A stretch of DNA of 64,000 nt. It comes from Apostichopus japonicus (lineage: Eukaryota; Echinodermata; Holothuroidea; Aspidochirotida; Stichopodidae). This document shows, one piece after another, positions 49,880-63,920 of this stretch; the first letter of the stretch is position 1; each line of letters begins with the position of its first letter. The position numbers and the translations under genes were made by a program. The notes under the pieces are model-generated. The model was not told the DNA's origin and searched no databases. It saw nothing but the letters and a program-made list of their open reading frames with translations. Where the stretch lies: assembly GCF_037975245.1 (NCBI RefSeq), contig NC_092568.1:27648501-27712500 (forward strand), written 5' to 3'.

Positions 49880-52800
49880 GCATCGGTGGTTCGAACCCCG
49901 GGTGATGACGTCTTTTGCCGATCTTTTACAGCGAGTGCCTACACGGGGAGCTGTAAGTATTAGTTAATCCACCTAATATCTCAGTCCATACAGTGGCGCG
50001 ATGGCTTGGCGCACTGTGCGAGCTGATGATCGAGACTCTCTTTTGCATCGGTGGTTCGAACCCCGGGTGATGACGTCTTTTGCCGATCTTTTACAGCGAG
50101 TGCCTACACGGGGAGCTGTAAGTATTAGTTAATCCACCTAATATCTCAGTCCATACAGTGGCGCGATGGCTTGGCGCACTGTGCGAGCTGATGATCGAGA
50201 CTCTCTTTTGCATCGGTGGTTCGAACCCCGGGTGATGACGTCTTTTGCCGATCTTTTACAGCGAGTGCCTACACGGGGAGCTGTAAGTATTAGTTAATCC
50301 ACCTAATATCTCAGTCCATACAGTGGCGCGATGGCTTGGCGCACTGTGCGAGCTGATGATCGAGACTCTCTTTTGCATCGGTGGTTCGAACCCCGGGTGA
50401 TGACGTCTTTTGCCGATCTTTTACAGCGAGTGCCTACACGGGGAGCTGTAAGTATTAGTTAATCCACCTAATATCTCAGTCCATACAGTGGCGCGATGGC
50501 TTGGCGCACTGTGCGAGCTGATGATCGAGACTCTCTTTTGCATCGGTGGTTCGAACCCCGGGTGATGACGTCTTTTGCCGATCTTTTACAGCGAGTGCCT
50601 ACACGGGGAGCTGTAAGTATTAGTTAATCCACCTAATATCTCAGTCCATACAGTGGCGCGATGGCTTGGCGCACTGTGCGAGCTGATGATCGAGACTCTC
50701 TTTTGCATCGGTGGTTCGAACCCCGGGTGATGACGTCTTTTGCCGATCTTTTACAGCGAGTGCCTACACGGGGAGCTGTAAGTATTAGTTAATCCACCTA
50801 ATATCTCAGTCCATACAGTGGCGCGATGGCTTGGCGCACTGTGCGAGCTGATGATCGAGACTCTCTTTTGCATCGGTGGTTCGAACCCCGGGTGATGACG
50901 TCTTTTGCCGATCTTTTACAGCGAGTGCCTACACGGGGAGCTGTAAGTATTAGTTAATCCACCTAATATCTCAGTCCATACAGTGGCGCGATGGCTTGGC
51001 GCACTGTGCGAGCTGATGATCGAGACTCTCTTTTGCATCGGTGGTTCGAACCCCGGGTGATGACGTCTTTTGCCGATCTTTTACAGCGAGTGCCTACACG
51101 GGGAGCTGTAAGTATTAGTTAATCCACCTAATATCTCAGTCCATACAGTGGCGCGATGGCTTGGCGCACTGTGCGAGCTGATGATCGAGACTCTCTTTTG
51201 CATCGGTGGTTCGAACCCCGGGTGATGACGTCTTTTGCCGATCTTTTACAGCGAGTGCCTACACGGGGAGCTGTAAGTATTAGTTAATCCACCTAATATC
51301 TCAGTCCATACAGTGGCGCGATGGCTTGGCGCACTGTGCGAGCTGATGATCGAGACTCTCTTTTGCATCGGTGGTTCGAACCCCGGGTGATGACGTCTTT
51401 TGCCGATCTTTTACAGCGAGTGCCTACACGGGGAGCTGTAAGTATTAGTTAATCCACCTAATATCTCAGTCCATACAGTGGCGCGATGGCTTGGCGCACT
51501 GTGCGAGCTGATGATCGAGACTCTCTTTTGCATCGGTGGTTCGAACCCCGGGTGATGACGTCTTTTGCCGATCTTTTACAGCGAGTGCCTACACGGGGAG
51601 CTGTAAGTATTAGTTAATCCACCTAATATCTCAGTCCATACAGTGGCGCGATGGCTTGGCGCACTGTGCGAGCTGATGATCGAGACTCTCTTTTGCATCG
51701 GTGGTTCGAACCCCGGGTGATGACGTCTTTTGCCGATCTTTTACAGCGAGTGCCTACACGGGGAGCTGTAAGTATTAGTTAATCCACCTAATATCTCAGT
51801 CCATACAGTGGCGCGATGGCTTGGCGCACTGTGCGAGCTGATGATCGAGACTCTCTTTTGCATCGGTGGTTCGAACCCCGGGTGATGACGTCTTTTGCCG
51901 ATCTTTTACAGCGAGTGCCTACACGGGGAGCTGTAAGTATTAGTTAATCCACCTAATATCTCAGTCCATACAGTGGCGCGATGGCTTGGCGCACTGTGCG
52001 AGCTGATGATCGAGACTCTCTTTTGCATCGGTGGTTCGAACCCCGGGTGATGACGTCTTTTGCCGATCTTTTACAGCGAGTGCCTACACGGGGAGCTGTA
52101 AGTATTAGTTAATCCACCTAATATCTCAGTCCATACAGTGGCGCGATGGCTTGGCGCACTGTGCGAGCTGATGATCGAGACTCTCTTTTGCATCGGTGGT
52201 TCGAACCCCGGGTGATGACGTCTTTTGCCGATCTTTTACAGCGAGTGCCTACACGGGGAGCTGTAAGTATTAGTTAATCCACCTAATATCTCAGTCCATA
52301 CAGTGGCGCGATGGCTTGGCGCACTGTGCGAGCTGATGATCGAGACTCTCTTTTGCATCGGTGGTTCGAACCCCGGGTGATGACGTCTTTTGCCGATCTT
52401 TTACAGCGAGTGCCTACACGGGGAGCTGTAAGTATTAGTTAATCCACCTAATATCTCAGTCCATACAGTGGCGCGATGGCTTGGCGCACTGTGCGAGCTG
52501 ATGATCGAGACTCTCTTTTGCATCGGTGGTTCGAACCCCGGGTGATGACGTCTTTTGCCGATCTTTTACAGCGAGTGCCTACACGGGGAGCTGTAAGTAT
52601 TAGTTAATCCACCTAATATCTCAGTCCATACAGTGGCGCGATGGCTTGGCGCACTGTGCGAGCTGATGATCGAGACTCTCTTTTGCATCGGTGGTTCGAA
52701 CCCCGGGTGATGACGTCTTTTGCCGATCTTTTACAGCGAGTGCCTACACGGGGAGCTGTAAGTATTAGTTAATCCACCTAATATCTCAGTCCATACAGTG

Positions 52801-53179
52801 GCGCGATGGCTTGGCGCACTGTGCGAGCTGATGATCGAGACTCTCTTTTGCATCGGTGGTTCGAACCCCGGGTGATGACGTCTTTTGCCGATCTTTTACA
52901 GCGAGTGCCTACACGGGGAGCTGTAAGTATTAGTTAATCCACCTAATATCTCAGTCCATACAGTGGCGCGATGGCTTGGCGCACTGTGCGAGCTGATGAT
53001 CGAGACTCTCTTTTGCATCGGTGGTTCGAACCCCGGGTGATGACGTCTTTTGCCGATCTTTTACAGCGAGTGCCTACACGGGGAGCTGTAAGTATTAGTT
53101 AATCCACCTAATATCTCAGTCCATACAGTGGCGCGATGGCTTGGCGCACTGTGCGAGCTGATGATCGAGACTCTCTTTT

Positions 53180-53511
53180 GCATCGGTGGTTCGAACCCCG
53201 GGTGATGACGTCTTTTGCCGATCTTTTACACAGCGAGTGCCTACACGGGGAGCTGTAAGTATTAGTTAATCCACCTAATATCTCAGTCCATACAGTGGCG
53301 CGATGGCTTGGCGCACTGTGCGAGCTGATGATCGAGACTCTCTTTTGCATCGGTGGTTCGAACCCCGGGTGATGACGTCTTTTGCCGATCTTTTACAGCG
53401 AGTGCCTACACGGGGAGCTGTAAGTATTAGTTAATCCACCTAATATCTCAGTCCATACAGTGGCGCGATGGCTTGGCGCACTGTGCGAGCTGATGATCGA
53501 GACACTCTTTT
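53180..53511 (+). repeat. Copies 323-324: CA insertion followed by T158A
   Basis: Copy 323 (53180-53346) is a lone 167-bp CA copy in a uniform region. Copy 324 has T158A at 53504 (GACACTC for GACTCTC). The same ordered pair recurs 14 copies downstream at copies 337-338. Confidence 0.9.
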
Positions 53512-54501
53512 GCATCGGTGGTTCGAACCCCGGGTGATGACGTCTTTTGCCGATCTTTTACAGCGAGTGCCTACACGGGGAGCTGTAAGTATTAGTTAAT
53601 CCACCTAATATCTCAGTCCATACAGTGGCGCGATGGCTTGGCGCACTGTGCGAGCTGATGATCGAGACTCTCTTTTGCATCGGTGGTTCGAACCCCGGGT
53701 GATGACGTCTTTTGCCGATCTTTTACAGCGAGTGCCTACACGGGGAGCTGTAAGTATTAGTTAATCCACCTAATATCTCAGTCCATACAGTGGCGCGATG
53801 GCTTGGCGCACTGTGCGAGCTGATGATCGAGACTCTCTTTTGCATCGGTGGTTCGAACCCCGGGTGATGACGTCTTTTGCCGATCTTTTACAGCGAGTGC
53901 CTACACGGGGAGCTGTAAGTATTAGTTAATCCACCTAATATCTCAGTCCATACAGTGGCGCGATGGCTTGGCGCACTGTGCGAGCTGATGATCGAGACTC
54001 TCTTTTGCATCGGTGGTTCGAACCCCGGGTGATGACGTCTTTTGCCGATCTTTTACAGCGAGTGCCTACACGGGGAGCTGTAAGTATTAGTTAATCCACC
54101 TAATATCTCAGTCCATACAGTGGCGCGATGGCTTGGCGCACTGTGCGAGCTGATGATCGAGACTCTCTTTTGCATCGGTGGTTCGAACCCCGGGTGATGA
54201 CGTCTTTTGCCGATCTTTTACAGCGAGTGCCTACACGGGGAGCTGTAAGTATTAGTTAATCCACCTAATATCTCAGTCCATACAGTGGCGCGATGGCTTG
54301 GCGCACTGTGCGAGCTGATGATCGAGACTCTCTTTTGCATCGGTGGTTCGAACCCCGGGTGATGACGTCTTTTGCCGATCTTTTACAGCGAGTGCCTACA
54401 CGGGGAGCTGTAAGTATTAGTTAATCCACCTAATATCTCAGTCCATACAGTGGCGCGATGGCTTGGCGCACTGTGCGAGCTGATGATCGAGACTCTCTTT
54501 T

Positions 54502-55835
54502 GCATCGGTGGTTCGAACCCCGGGTGATGACGTCTTTTGCCGATCTTTTACACAGCGAGTGCCTACACGGGGAGCTGTAAGTATTAGTTAATCCACCTAA
54601 TATCTCAGTCCATACAGTGGCGCGATGGCTTGGCGCACTGTGCGAGCTGATGATCGAGACTCTCTTTTGCATCGGTGGTTCGAACCCCGGGTGATGACGT
54701 CTTTTGCCGATCTTTTACACAGCGAGTGCCTACACGGGGAGCTGTAAGTATTAGTTAATCCACCTAATATCTCAGTCCATACAGTGGCGCGATGGCTTGG
54801 CGCACTGTGCGAGCTGATGATCGAGACTCTCTTTTGCATCGGTGGTTCGAACCCCGGGTGATGACGTCTTTTGCCGATCTTTTACACAGCGAGTGCCTAC
54901 ACGGGGAGCTGTAAGTATTAGTTAATCCACCTAATATCTCAGTCCATACAGTGGCGCGATGGCTTGGCGCACTGTGCGAGCTGATGATCGAGACTCTCTT
55001 TTGCATCGGTGGTTCGAACCCCGGGTGATGACGTCTTTTGCCGATCTTTTACACAGCGAGTGCCTACACGGGGAGCTGTAAGTATTAGTTAATCCACCTA
55101 ATATCTCAGTCCATACAGTGGCGCGATGGCTTGGCGCACTGTGCGAGCTGATGATCGAGACTCTCTTTTGCATCGGTGGTTCGAACCCCGGGTGATGACG
55201 TCTTTTGCCGATCTTTTACACAGCGAGTGCCTACACGGGGAGCTGTAAGTATTAGTTAATCCACCTAATATCTCAGTCCATACAGTGGCGCGATGGCTTG
55301 GCGCACTGTGCGAGCTGATGATCGAGACTCTCTTTTGCATCGGTGGTTCGAACCCCGGGTGATGACGTCTTTTGCCGATCTTTTACACAGCGAGTGCCTA
55401 CACGGGGAGCTGTAAGTATTAGTTAATCCACCTAATATCTCAGTCCATACAGTGGCGCGATGGCTTGGCGCACTGTGCGAGCTGATGATCGAGACTCTCT
55501 TTTGCATCGGTGGTTCGAACCCCGGGTGATGACGTCTTTTGCCGATCTTTTACACAGCGAGTGCCTACACGGGGAGCTGTAAGTATTAGTTAATCCACCT
55601 AATATCTCAGTCCATACAGTGGCGCGATGGCTTGGCGCACTGTGCGAGCTGATGATCGAGACTCTCTTTTGCATCGGTGGTTCGAACCCCGGGTGATGAC
55701 GTCTTTTGCCGATCTTTTACAGCGAGTGCCTACACGGGGAGCTGTAAGTATTAGTTAATCCACCTAATATCTCAGTCCATACAGTGGCGCGATGGCTTGG
55801 CGCACTGTGCGAGCTGATGATCGAGACACTCTTTT
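54502..55835 (+). repeat. Copies 331-338: seven CA-insertion copies followed by T158A
   Basis: Seven successive 167-bp copies (54502-55670) carry the CA insertion on A134. They are followed directly by copy 338 with T158A at 55828. The last CA copy plus the T158A copy reproduce the arrangement at 53180-53511, shifted by 2,324 bp. Confidence 0.9.
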
Positions 55836-58800
55836 GCATCGGTGGTTCGAACCCCGGGTGATGACGTCTTTTGCCGATCTTTTACAGCGAGTGCCTACAC
55901 GGGGAGCTGTAAGTATTAGTTAATCCACCTAATATCTCAGTCCATACAGTGGCGCGATGGCTTGGCGCACTGTGCGAGCTGATGATCGAGACTCTCTTTT
56001 GCATCGGTGGTTCGAACCCCGGGTGATGACGTCTTTTGCCGATCTTTTACAGCGAGTGCCTACACGGGGAGCTGTAAGTATTAGTTAATCCACCTAATAT
56101 CTCAGTCCATACAGTGGCGCGATGGCTTGGCGCACTGTGCGAGCTGATGATCGAGACTCTCTTTTGCATCGGTGGTTCGAACCCCGGGTGATGACGTCTT
56201 TTGCCGATCTTTTACAGCGAGTGCCTACACGGGGAGCTGTAAGTATTAGTTAATCCACCTAATATCTCAGTCCATACAGTGGCGCGATGGCTTGGCGCAC
56301 TGTGCGAGCTGATGATCGAGACTCTCTTTTGCATCGGTGGTTCGAACCCCGGGTGATGACGTCTTTTGCCGATCTTTTACAGCGAGTGCCTACACGGGGA
56401 GCTGTAAGTATTAGTTAATCCACCTAATATCTCAGTCCATACAGTGGCGCGATGGCTTGGCGCACTGTGCGAGCTGATGATCGAGACTCTCTTTTGCATC
56501 GGTGGTTCGAACCCCGGGTGATGACGTCTTTTGCCGATCTTTTACAGCGAGTGCCTACACGGGGAGCTGTAAGTATTAGTTAATCCACCTAATATCTCAG
56601 TCCATACAGTGGCGCGATGGCTTGGCGCACTGTGCGAGCTGATGATCGAGACTCTCTTTTGCATCGGTGGTTCGAACCCCGGGTGATGACGTCTTTTGCC
56701 GATCTTTTACAGCGAGTGCCTACACGGGGAGCTGTAAGTATTAGTTAATCCACCTAATATCTCAGTCCATACAGTGGCGCGATGGCTTGGCGCACTGTGC
56801 GAGCTGATGATCGAGACTCTCTTTTGCATCGGTGGTTCGAACCCCGGGTGATGACGTCTTTTGCCGATCTTTTACAGCGAGTGCCTACACGGGGAGCTGT
56901 AAGTATTAGTTAATCCACCTAATATCTCAGTCCATACAGTGGCGCGATGGCTTGGCGCACTGTGCGAGCTGATGATCGAGACTCTCTTTTGCATCGGTGG
57001 TTCGAACCCCGGGTGATGACGTCTTTTGCCGATCTTTTACAGCGAGTGCCTACACGGGGAGCTGTAAGTATTAGTTAATCCACCTAATATCTCAGTCCAT
57101 ACAGTGGCGCGATGGCTTGGCGCACTGTGCGAGCTGATGATCGAGACTCTCTTTTGCATCGGTGGTTCGAACCCCGGGTGATGACGTCTTTTGCCGATCT
57201 TTTACAGCGAGTGCCTACACGGGGAGCTGTAAGTATTAGTTAATCCACCTAATATCTCAGTCCATACAGTGGCGCGATGGCTTGGCGCACTGTGCGAGCT
57301 GATGATCGAGACTCTCTTTTGCATCGGTGGTTCGAACCCCGGGTGATGACGTCTTTTGCCGATCTTTTACAGCGAGTGCCTACACGGGGAGCTGTAAGTA
57401 TTAGTTAATCCACCTAATATCTCAGTCCATACAGTGGCGCGATGGCTTGGCGCACTGTGCGAGCTGATGATCGAGACTCTCTTTTGCATCGGTGGTTCGA
57501 ACCCCGGGTGATGACGTCTTTTGCCGATCTTTTACAGCGAGTGCCTACACGGGGAGCTGTAAGTATTAGTTAATCCACCTAATATCTCAGTCCATACAGT
57601 GGCGCGATGGCTTGGCGCACTGTGCGAGCTGATGATCGAGACTCTCTTTTGCATCGGTGGTTCGAACCCCGGGTGATGACGTCTTTTGCCGATCTTTTAC
57701 AGCGAGTGCCTACACGGGGAGCTGTAAGTATTAGTTAATCCACCTAATATCTCAGTCCATACAGTGGCGCGATGGCTTGGCGCACTGTGCGAGCTGATGA
57801 TCGAGACTCTCTTTTGCATCGGTGGTTCGAACCCCGGGTGATGACGTCTTTTGCCGATCTTTTACAGCGAGTGCCTACACGGGGAGCTGTAAGTATTAGT
57901 TAATCCACCTAATATCTCAGTCCATACAGTGGCGCGATGGCTTGGCGCACTGTGCGAGCTGATGATCGAGACTCTCTTTTGCATCGGTGGTTCGAACCCC
58001 GGGTGATGACGTCTTTTGCCGATCTTTTACAGCGAGTGCCTACACGGGGAGCTGTAAGTATTAGTTAATCCACCTAATATCTCAGTCCATACAGTGGCGC
58101 GATGGCTTGGCGCACTGTGCGAGCTGATGATCGAGACTCTCTTTTGCATCGGTGGTTCGAACCCCGGGTGATGACGTCTTTTGCCGATCTTTTACAGCGA
58201 GTGCCTACACGGGGAGCTGTAAGTATTAGTTAATCCACCTAATATCTCAGTCCATACAGTGGCGCGATGGCTTGGCGCACTGTGCGAGCTGATGATCGAG
58301 ACTCTCTTTTGCATCGGTGGTTCGAACCCCGGGTGATGACGTCTTTTGCCGATCTTTTACAGCGAGTGCCTACACGGGGAGCTGTAAGTATTAGTTAATC
58401 CACCTAATATCTCAGTCCATACAGTGGCGCGATGGCTTGGCGCACTGTGCGAGCTGATGATCGAGACTCTCTTTTGCATCGGTGGTTCGAACCCCGGGTG
58501 ATGACGTCTTTTGCCGATCTTTTACAGCGAGTGCCTACACGGGGAGCTGTAAGTATTAGTTAATCCACCTAATATCTCAGTCCATACAGTGGCGCGATGG
58601 CTTGGCGCACTGTGCGAGCTGATGATCGAGACTCTCTTTTGCATCGGTGGTTCGAACCCCGGGTGATGACGTCTTTTGCCGATCTTTTACAGCGAGTGCC
58701 TACACGGGGAGCTGTAAGTATTAGTTAATCCACCTAATATCTCAGTCCATACAGTGGCGCGATGGCTTGGCGCACTGTGCGAGCTGATGATCGAGACTCT

Positions 58801-59630
58801 CTTTTGCATCGGTGGTTCGAACCCCGGGTGATGACGTCTTTTGCCGATCTTTTACAGCGAGTGCCTACACGGGGAGCTGTAAGTATTAGTTAATCCACCT
58901 AATATCTCAGTCCATACAGTGGCGCGATGGCTTGGCGCACTGTGCGAGCTGATGATCGAGACTCTCTTTTGCATCGGTGGTTCGAACCCCGGGTGATGAC
59001 GTCTTTTGCCGATCTTTTACAGCGAGTGCCTACACGGGGAGCTGTAAGTATTAGTTAATCCACCTAATATCTCAGTCCATACAGTGGCGCGATGGCTTGG
59101 CGCACTGTGCGAGCTGATGATCGAGACTCTCTTTTGCATCGGTGGTTCGAACCCCGGGTGATGACGTCTTTTGCCGATCTTTTACAGCGAGTGCCTACAC
59201 GGGGAGCTGTAAGTATTAGTTAATCCACCTAATATCTCAGTCCATACAGTGGCGCGATGGCTTGGCGCACTGTGCGAGCTGATGATCGAGACTCTCTTTT
59301 GCATCGGTGGTTCGAACCCCGGGTGATGACGTCTTTTGCCGATCTTTTACAGCGAGTGCCTACACGGGGAGCTGTAAGTATTAGTTAATCCACCTAATAT
59401 CTCAGTCCATACAGTGGCGCGATGGCTTGGCGCACTGTGCGAGCTGATGATCGAGACTCTCTTTTGCATCGGTGGTTCGAACCCCGGGTGATGACGTCTT
59501 TTGCCGATCTTTTACAGCGAGTGCCTACACGGGGAGCTGTAAGTATTAGTTAATCCACCTAATATCTCAGTCCATACAGTGGCGCGATGGCTTGGCGCAC
59601 TGTGCGAGCTGATGATCGAGACTCTCTTTT

Positions 59631-59960
59631 GCATCGGTGGTTCGAACCCCGGGTGATGAGGTCTTTTGCCGATCTTTTACAGCGAGTGCCTACACGGGGA
59701 GCTGTAAGTATTAGTTAATCCACCTAATATCTCAGTCCATACAGTGGCGCGATGGCTTGGCGCACTGTGCGAGCTGATGATCGAGACTCTCTTTTGCATC
59801 GGTGGTTCGAACCCCGGGTGATGAGGTCTTTTGCCGATCTTTTACAGCGAGTGCCTACACGGGGAGCTGTAAGTATTAGTTAATCCACCTAATATCTCAG
59901 TCCATACAGTGGCGCGATGGCTTGGCGCACTGTGCGAGCTGATGATCGAGACTCTCTTTT
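59631..59960 (+). repeat. Copies 362-363: C30G in two successive copies
   Basis: G is found at 59660 and 59825, giving GATGAGGTC for GATGACGTC. It removes the GACGTC palindrome, the CRE-like core and one CpG. The 23 copies before this pair look uniform. Confidence 0.9.
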
Positions 59961-62900
59961 GCATCGGTGGTTCGAACCCCGGGTGATGACGTCTTTTGCC
60001 GATCTTTTACAGCGAGTGCCTACACGGGGAGCTGTAAGTATTAGTTAATCCACCTAATATCTCAGTCCATACAGTGGCGCGATGGCTTGGCGCACTGTGC
60101 GAGCTGATGATCGAGACTCTCTTTTGCATCGGTGGTTCGAACCCCGGGTGATGACGTCTTTTGCCGATCTTTTACAGCGAGTGCCTACACGGGGAGCTGT
60201 AAGTATTAGTTAATCCACCTAATATCTCAGTCCATACAGTGGCGCGATGGCTTGGCGCACTGTGCGAGCTGATGATCGAGACTCTCTTTTGCATCGGTGG
60301 TTCGAACCCCGGGTGATGACGTCTTTTGCCGATCTTTTACAGCGAGTGCCTACACGGGGAGCTGTAAGTATTAGTTAATCCACCTAATATCTCAGTCCAT
60401 ACAGTGGCGCGATGGCTTGGCGCACTGTGCGAGCTGATGATCGAGACTCTCTTTTGCATCGGTGGTTCGAACCCCGGGTGATGACGTCTTTTGCCGATCT
60501 TTTACAGCGAGTGCCTACACGGGGAGCTGTAAGTATTAGTTAATCCACCTAATATCTCAGTCCATACAGTGGCGCGATGGCTTGGCGCACTGTGCGAGCT
60601 GATGATCGAGACTCTCTTTTGCATCGGTGGTTCGAACCCCGGGTGATGACGTCTTTTGCCGATCTTTTACAGCGAGTGCCTACACGGGGAGCTGTAAGTA
60701 TTAGTTAATCCACCTAATATCTCAGTCCATACAGTGGCGCGATGGCTTGGCGCACTGTGCGAGCTGATGATCGAGACTCTCTTTTGCATCGGTGGTTCGA
60801 ACCCCGGGTGATGACGTCTTTTGCCGATCTTTTACAGCGAGTGCCTACACGGGGAGCTGTAAGTATTAGTTAATCCACCTAATATCTCAGTCCATACAGT
60901 GGCGCGATGGCTTGGCGCACTGTGCGAGCTGATGATCGAGACTCTCTTTTGCATCGGTGGTTCGAACCCCGGGTGATGACGTCTTTTGCCGATCTTTTAC
61001 AGCGAGTGCCTACACGGGGAGCTGTAAGTATTAGTTAATCCACCTAATATCTCAGTCCATACAGTGGCGCGATGGCTTGGCGCACTGTGCGAGCTGATGA
61101 TCGAGACTCTCTTTTGCATCGGTGGTTCGAACCCCGGGTGATGACGTCTTTTGCCGATCTTTTACAGCGAGTGCCTACACGGGGAGCTGTAAGTATTAGT
61201 TAATCCACCTAATATCTCAGTCCATACAGTGGCGCGATGGCTTGGCGCACTGTGCGAGCTGATGATCGAGACTCTCTTTTGCATCGGTGGTTCGAACCCC
61301 GGGTGATGACGTCTTTTGCCGATCTTTTACAGCGAGTGCCTACACGGGGAGCTGTAAGTATTAGTTAATCCACCTAATATCTCAGTCCATACAGTGGCGC
61401 GATGGCTTGGCGCACTGTGCGAGCTGATGATCGAGACTCTCTTTTGCATCGGTGGTTCGAACCCCGGGTGATGACGTCTTTTGCCGATCTTTTACAGCGA
61501 GTGCCTACACGGGGAGCTGTAAGTATTAGTTAATCCACCTAATATCTCAGTCCATACAGTGGCGCGATGGCTTGGCGCACTGTGCGAGCTGATGATCGAG
61601 ACTCTCTTTTGCATCGGTGGTTCGAACCCCGGGTGATGACGTCTTTTGCCGATCTTTTACAGCGAGTGCCTACACGGGGAGCTGTAAGTATTAGTTAATC
61701 CACCTAATATCTCAGTCCATACAGTGGCGCGATGGCTTGGCGCACTGTGCGAGCTGATGATCGAGACTCTCTTTTGCATCGGTGGTTCGAACCCCGGGTG
61801 ATGACGTCTTTTGCCGATCTTTTACAGCGAGTGCCTACACGGGGAGCTGTAAGTATTAGTTAATCCACCTAATATCTCAGTCCATACAGTGGCGCGATGG
61901 CTTGGCGCACTGTGCGAGCTGATGATCGAGACTCTCTTTTGCATCGGTGGTTCGAACCCCGGGTGATGACGTCTTTTGCCGATCTTTTACAGCGAGTGCC
62001 TACACGGGGAGCTGTAAGTATTAGTTAATCCACCTAATATCTCAGTCCATACAGTGGCGCGATGGCTTGGCGCACTGTGCGAGCTGATGATCGAGACTCT
62101 CTTTTGCATCGGTGGTTCGAACCCCGGGTGATGACGTCTTTTGCCGATCTTTTACAGCGAGTGCCTACACGGGGAGCTGTAAGTATTAGTTAATCCACCT
62201 AATATCTCAGTCCATACAGTGGCGCGATGGCTTGGCGCACTGTGCGAGCTGATGATCGAGACTCTCTTTTGCATCGGTGGTTCGAACCCCGGGTGATGAC
62301 GTCTTTTGCCGATCTTTTACAGCGAGTGCCTACACGGGGAGCTGTAAGTATTAGTTAATCCACCTAATATCTCAGTCCATACAGTGGCGCGATGGCTTGG
62401 CGCACTGTGCGAGCTGATGATCGAGACTCTCTTTTGCATCGGTGGTTCGAACCCCGGGTGATGACGTCTTTTGCCGATCTTTTACAGCGAGTGCCTACAC
62501 GGGGAGCTGTAAGTATTAGTTAATCCACCTAATATCTCAGTCCATACAGTGGCGCGATGGCTTGGCGCACTGTGCGAGCTGATGATCGAGACTCTCTTTT
62601 GCATCGGTGGTTCGAACCCCGGGTGATGACGTCTTTTGCCGATCTTTTACAGCGAGTGCCTACACGGGGAGCTGTAAGTATTAGTTAATCCACCTAATAT
62701 CTCAGTCCATACAGTGGCGCGATGGCTTGGCGCACTGTGCGAGCTGATGATCGAGACTCTCTTTTGCATCGGTGGTTCGAACCCCGGGTGATGACGTCTT
62801 TTGCCGATCTTTTACAGCGAGTGCCTACACGGGGAGCTGTAAGTATTAGTTAATCCACCTAATATCTCAGTCCATACAGTGGCGCGATGGCTTGGCGCAC

Positions 62901-63425
62901 TGTGCGAGCTGATGATCGAGACTCTCTTTTGCATCGGTGGTTCGAACCCCGGGTGATGACGTCTTTTGCCGATCTTTTACAGCGAGTGCCTACACGGGGA
63001 GCTGTAAGTATTAGTTAATCCACCTAATATCTCAGTCCATACAGTGGCGCGATGGCTTGGCGCACTGTGCGAGCTGATGATCGAGACTCTCTTTTGCATC
63101 GGTGGTTCGAACCCCGGGTGATGACGTCTTTTGCCGATCTTTTACAGCGAGTGCCTACACGGGGAGCTGTAAGTATTAGTTAATCCACCTAATATCTCAG
63201 TCCATACAGTGGCGCGATGGCTTGGCGCACTGTGCGAGCTGATGATCGAGACTCTCTTTTGCATCGGTGGTTCGAACCCCGGGTGATGACGTCTTTTGCC
63301 GATCTTTTACAGCGAGTGCCTACACGGGGAGCTGTAAGTATTAGTTAATCCACCTAATATCTCAGTCCATACAGTGGCGCGATGGCTTGGCGCACTGTGC
63401 GAGCTGATGATCGAGACTCTCTTTT

Positions 63426-63920
63426 GCATCGGTGGTTCGAACCCCGGGTGATGAGGTCTTTTGCCGATCTTTAACAGCGAGTGCCTACACGGGGAGCTGT
63501 AAGTATTAGTTAATCCACCTAATATCTCAGTCCATACAGTGGCGCGATGGCTTGGCGCACTGTGCGAGCTGATGATCGAGACTCTCTTTTGCATCGGTGG
63601 TTCGAACCCCGGGTGATGAGGTCTTTTGCCGATCTTTTACAGCGAGTGCCTACACGGGGAGCTGTAAGTATTAGTTAATCCACCTAATATCTCAGTCCAT
63701 ACAGTGGCGCGATGGCTTGGCGCACTGTGCGAGCTGATGATCGAGACTCTCTTTTGCATCGGTGGTTCGAACCCCGGGTGATGAGGTCTTTTGCCGATCT
63801 TTTACAGCGAGTGCCTACACGGGGAGCTGTAAGTATTAGTTAATCCACCTAATATCTCAGTCCATACAGTGGCGCGATGGCTTGGCGCACTGTGCGAGCT
63901 GATGATCGAGACTCTCTTTT
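63426..63920 (+). repeat. Copies 385-387: C30G in three copies; T48A in the first
   Basis: C30G recurs at 63455, 63620 and 63785, 23 copies after the earlier pair. Copy 385 also has T48A at 63473 (TTTAACAGC), which replaces the single minus-strand stop of the long frame and joins two copies into a 95-codon open frame (63307-63594). Copy 388 has the standard C. Confidence 0.9.

Noticed and set aside
46810-55674. Minus-strand open frames of about 80 codons starting with ATG, one per CA-insertion copy
   Set aside because: They arise only because the two-base insertion shifts the frame past the usual stop, after which the frame reads the next copy out of phase. They overlap each other, have no recognisable domain, and standard copies hold only a 40-codon version.
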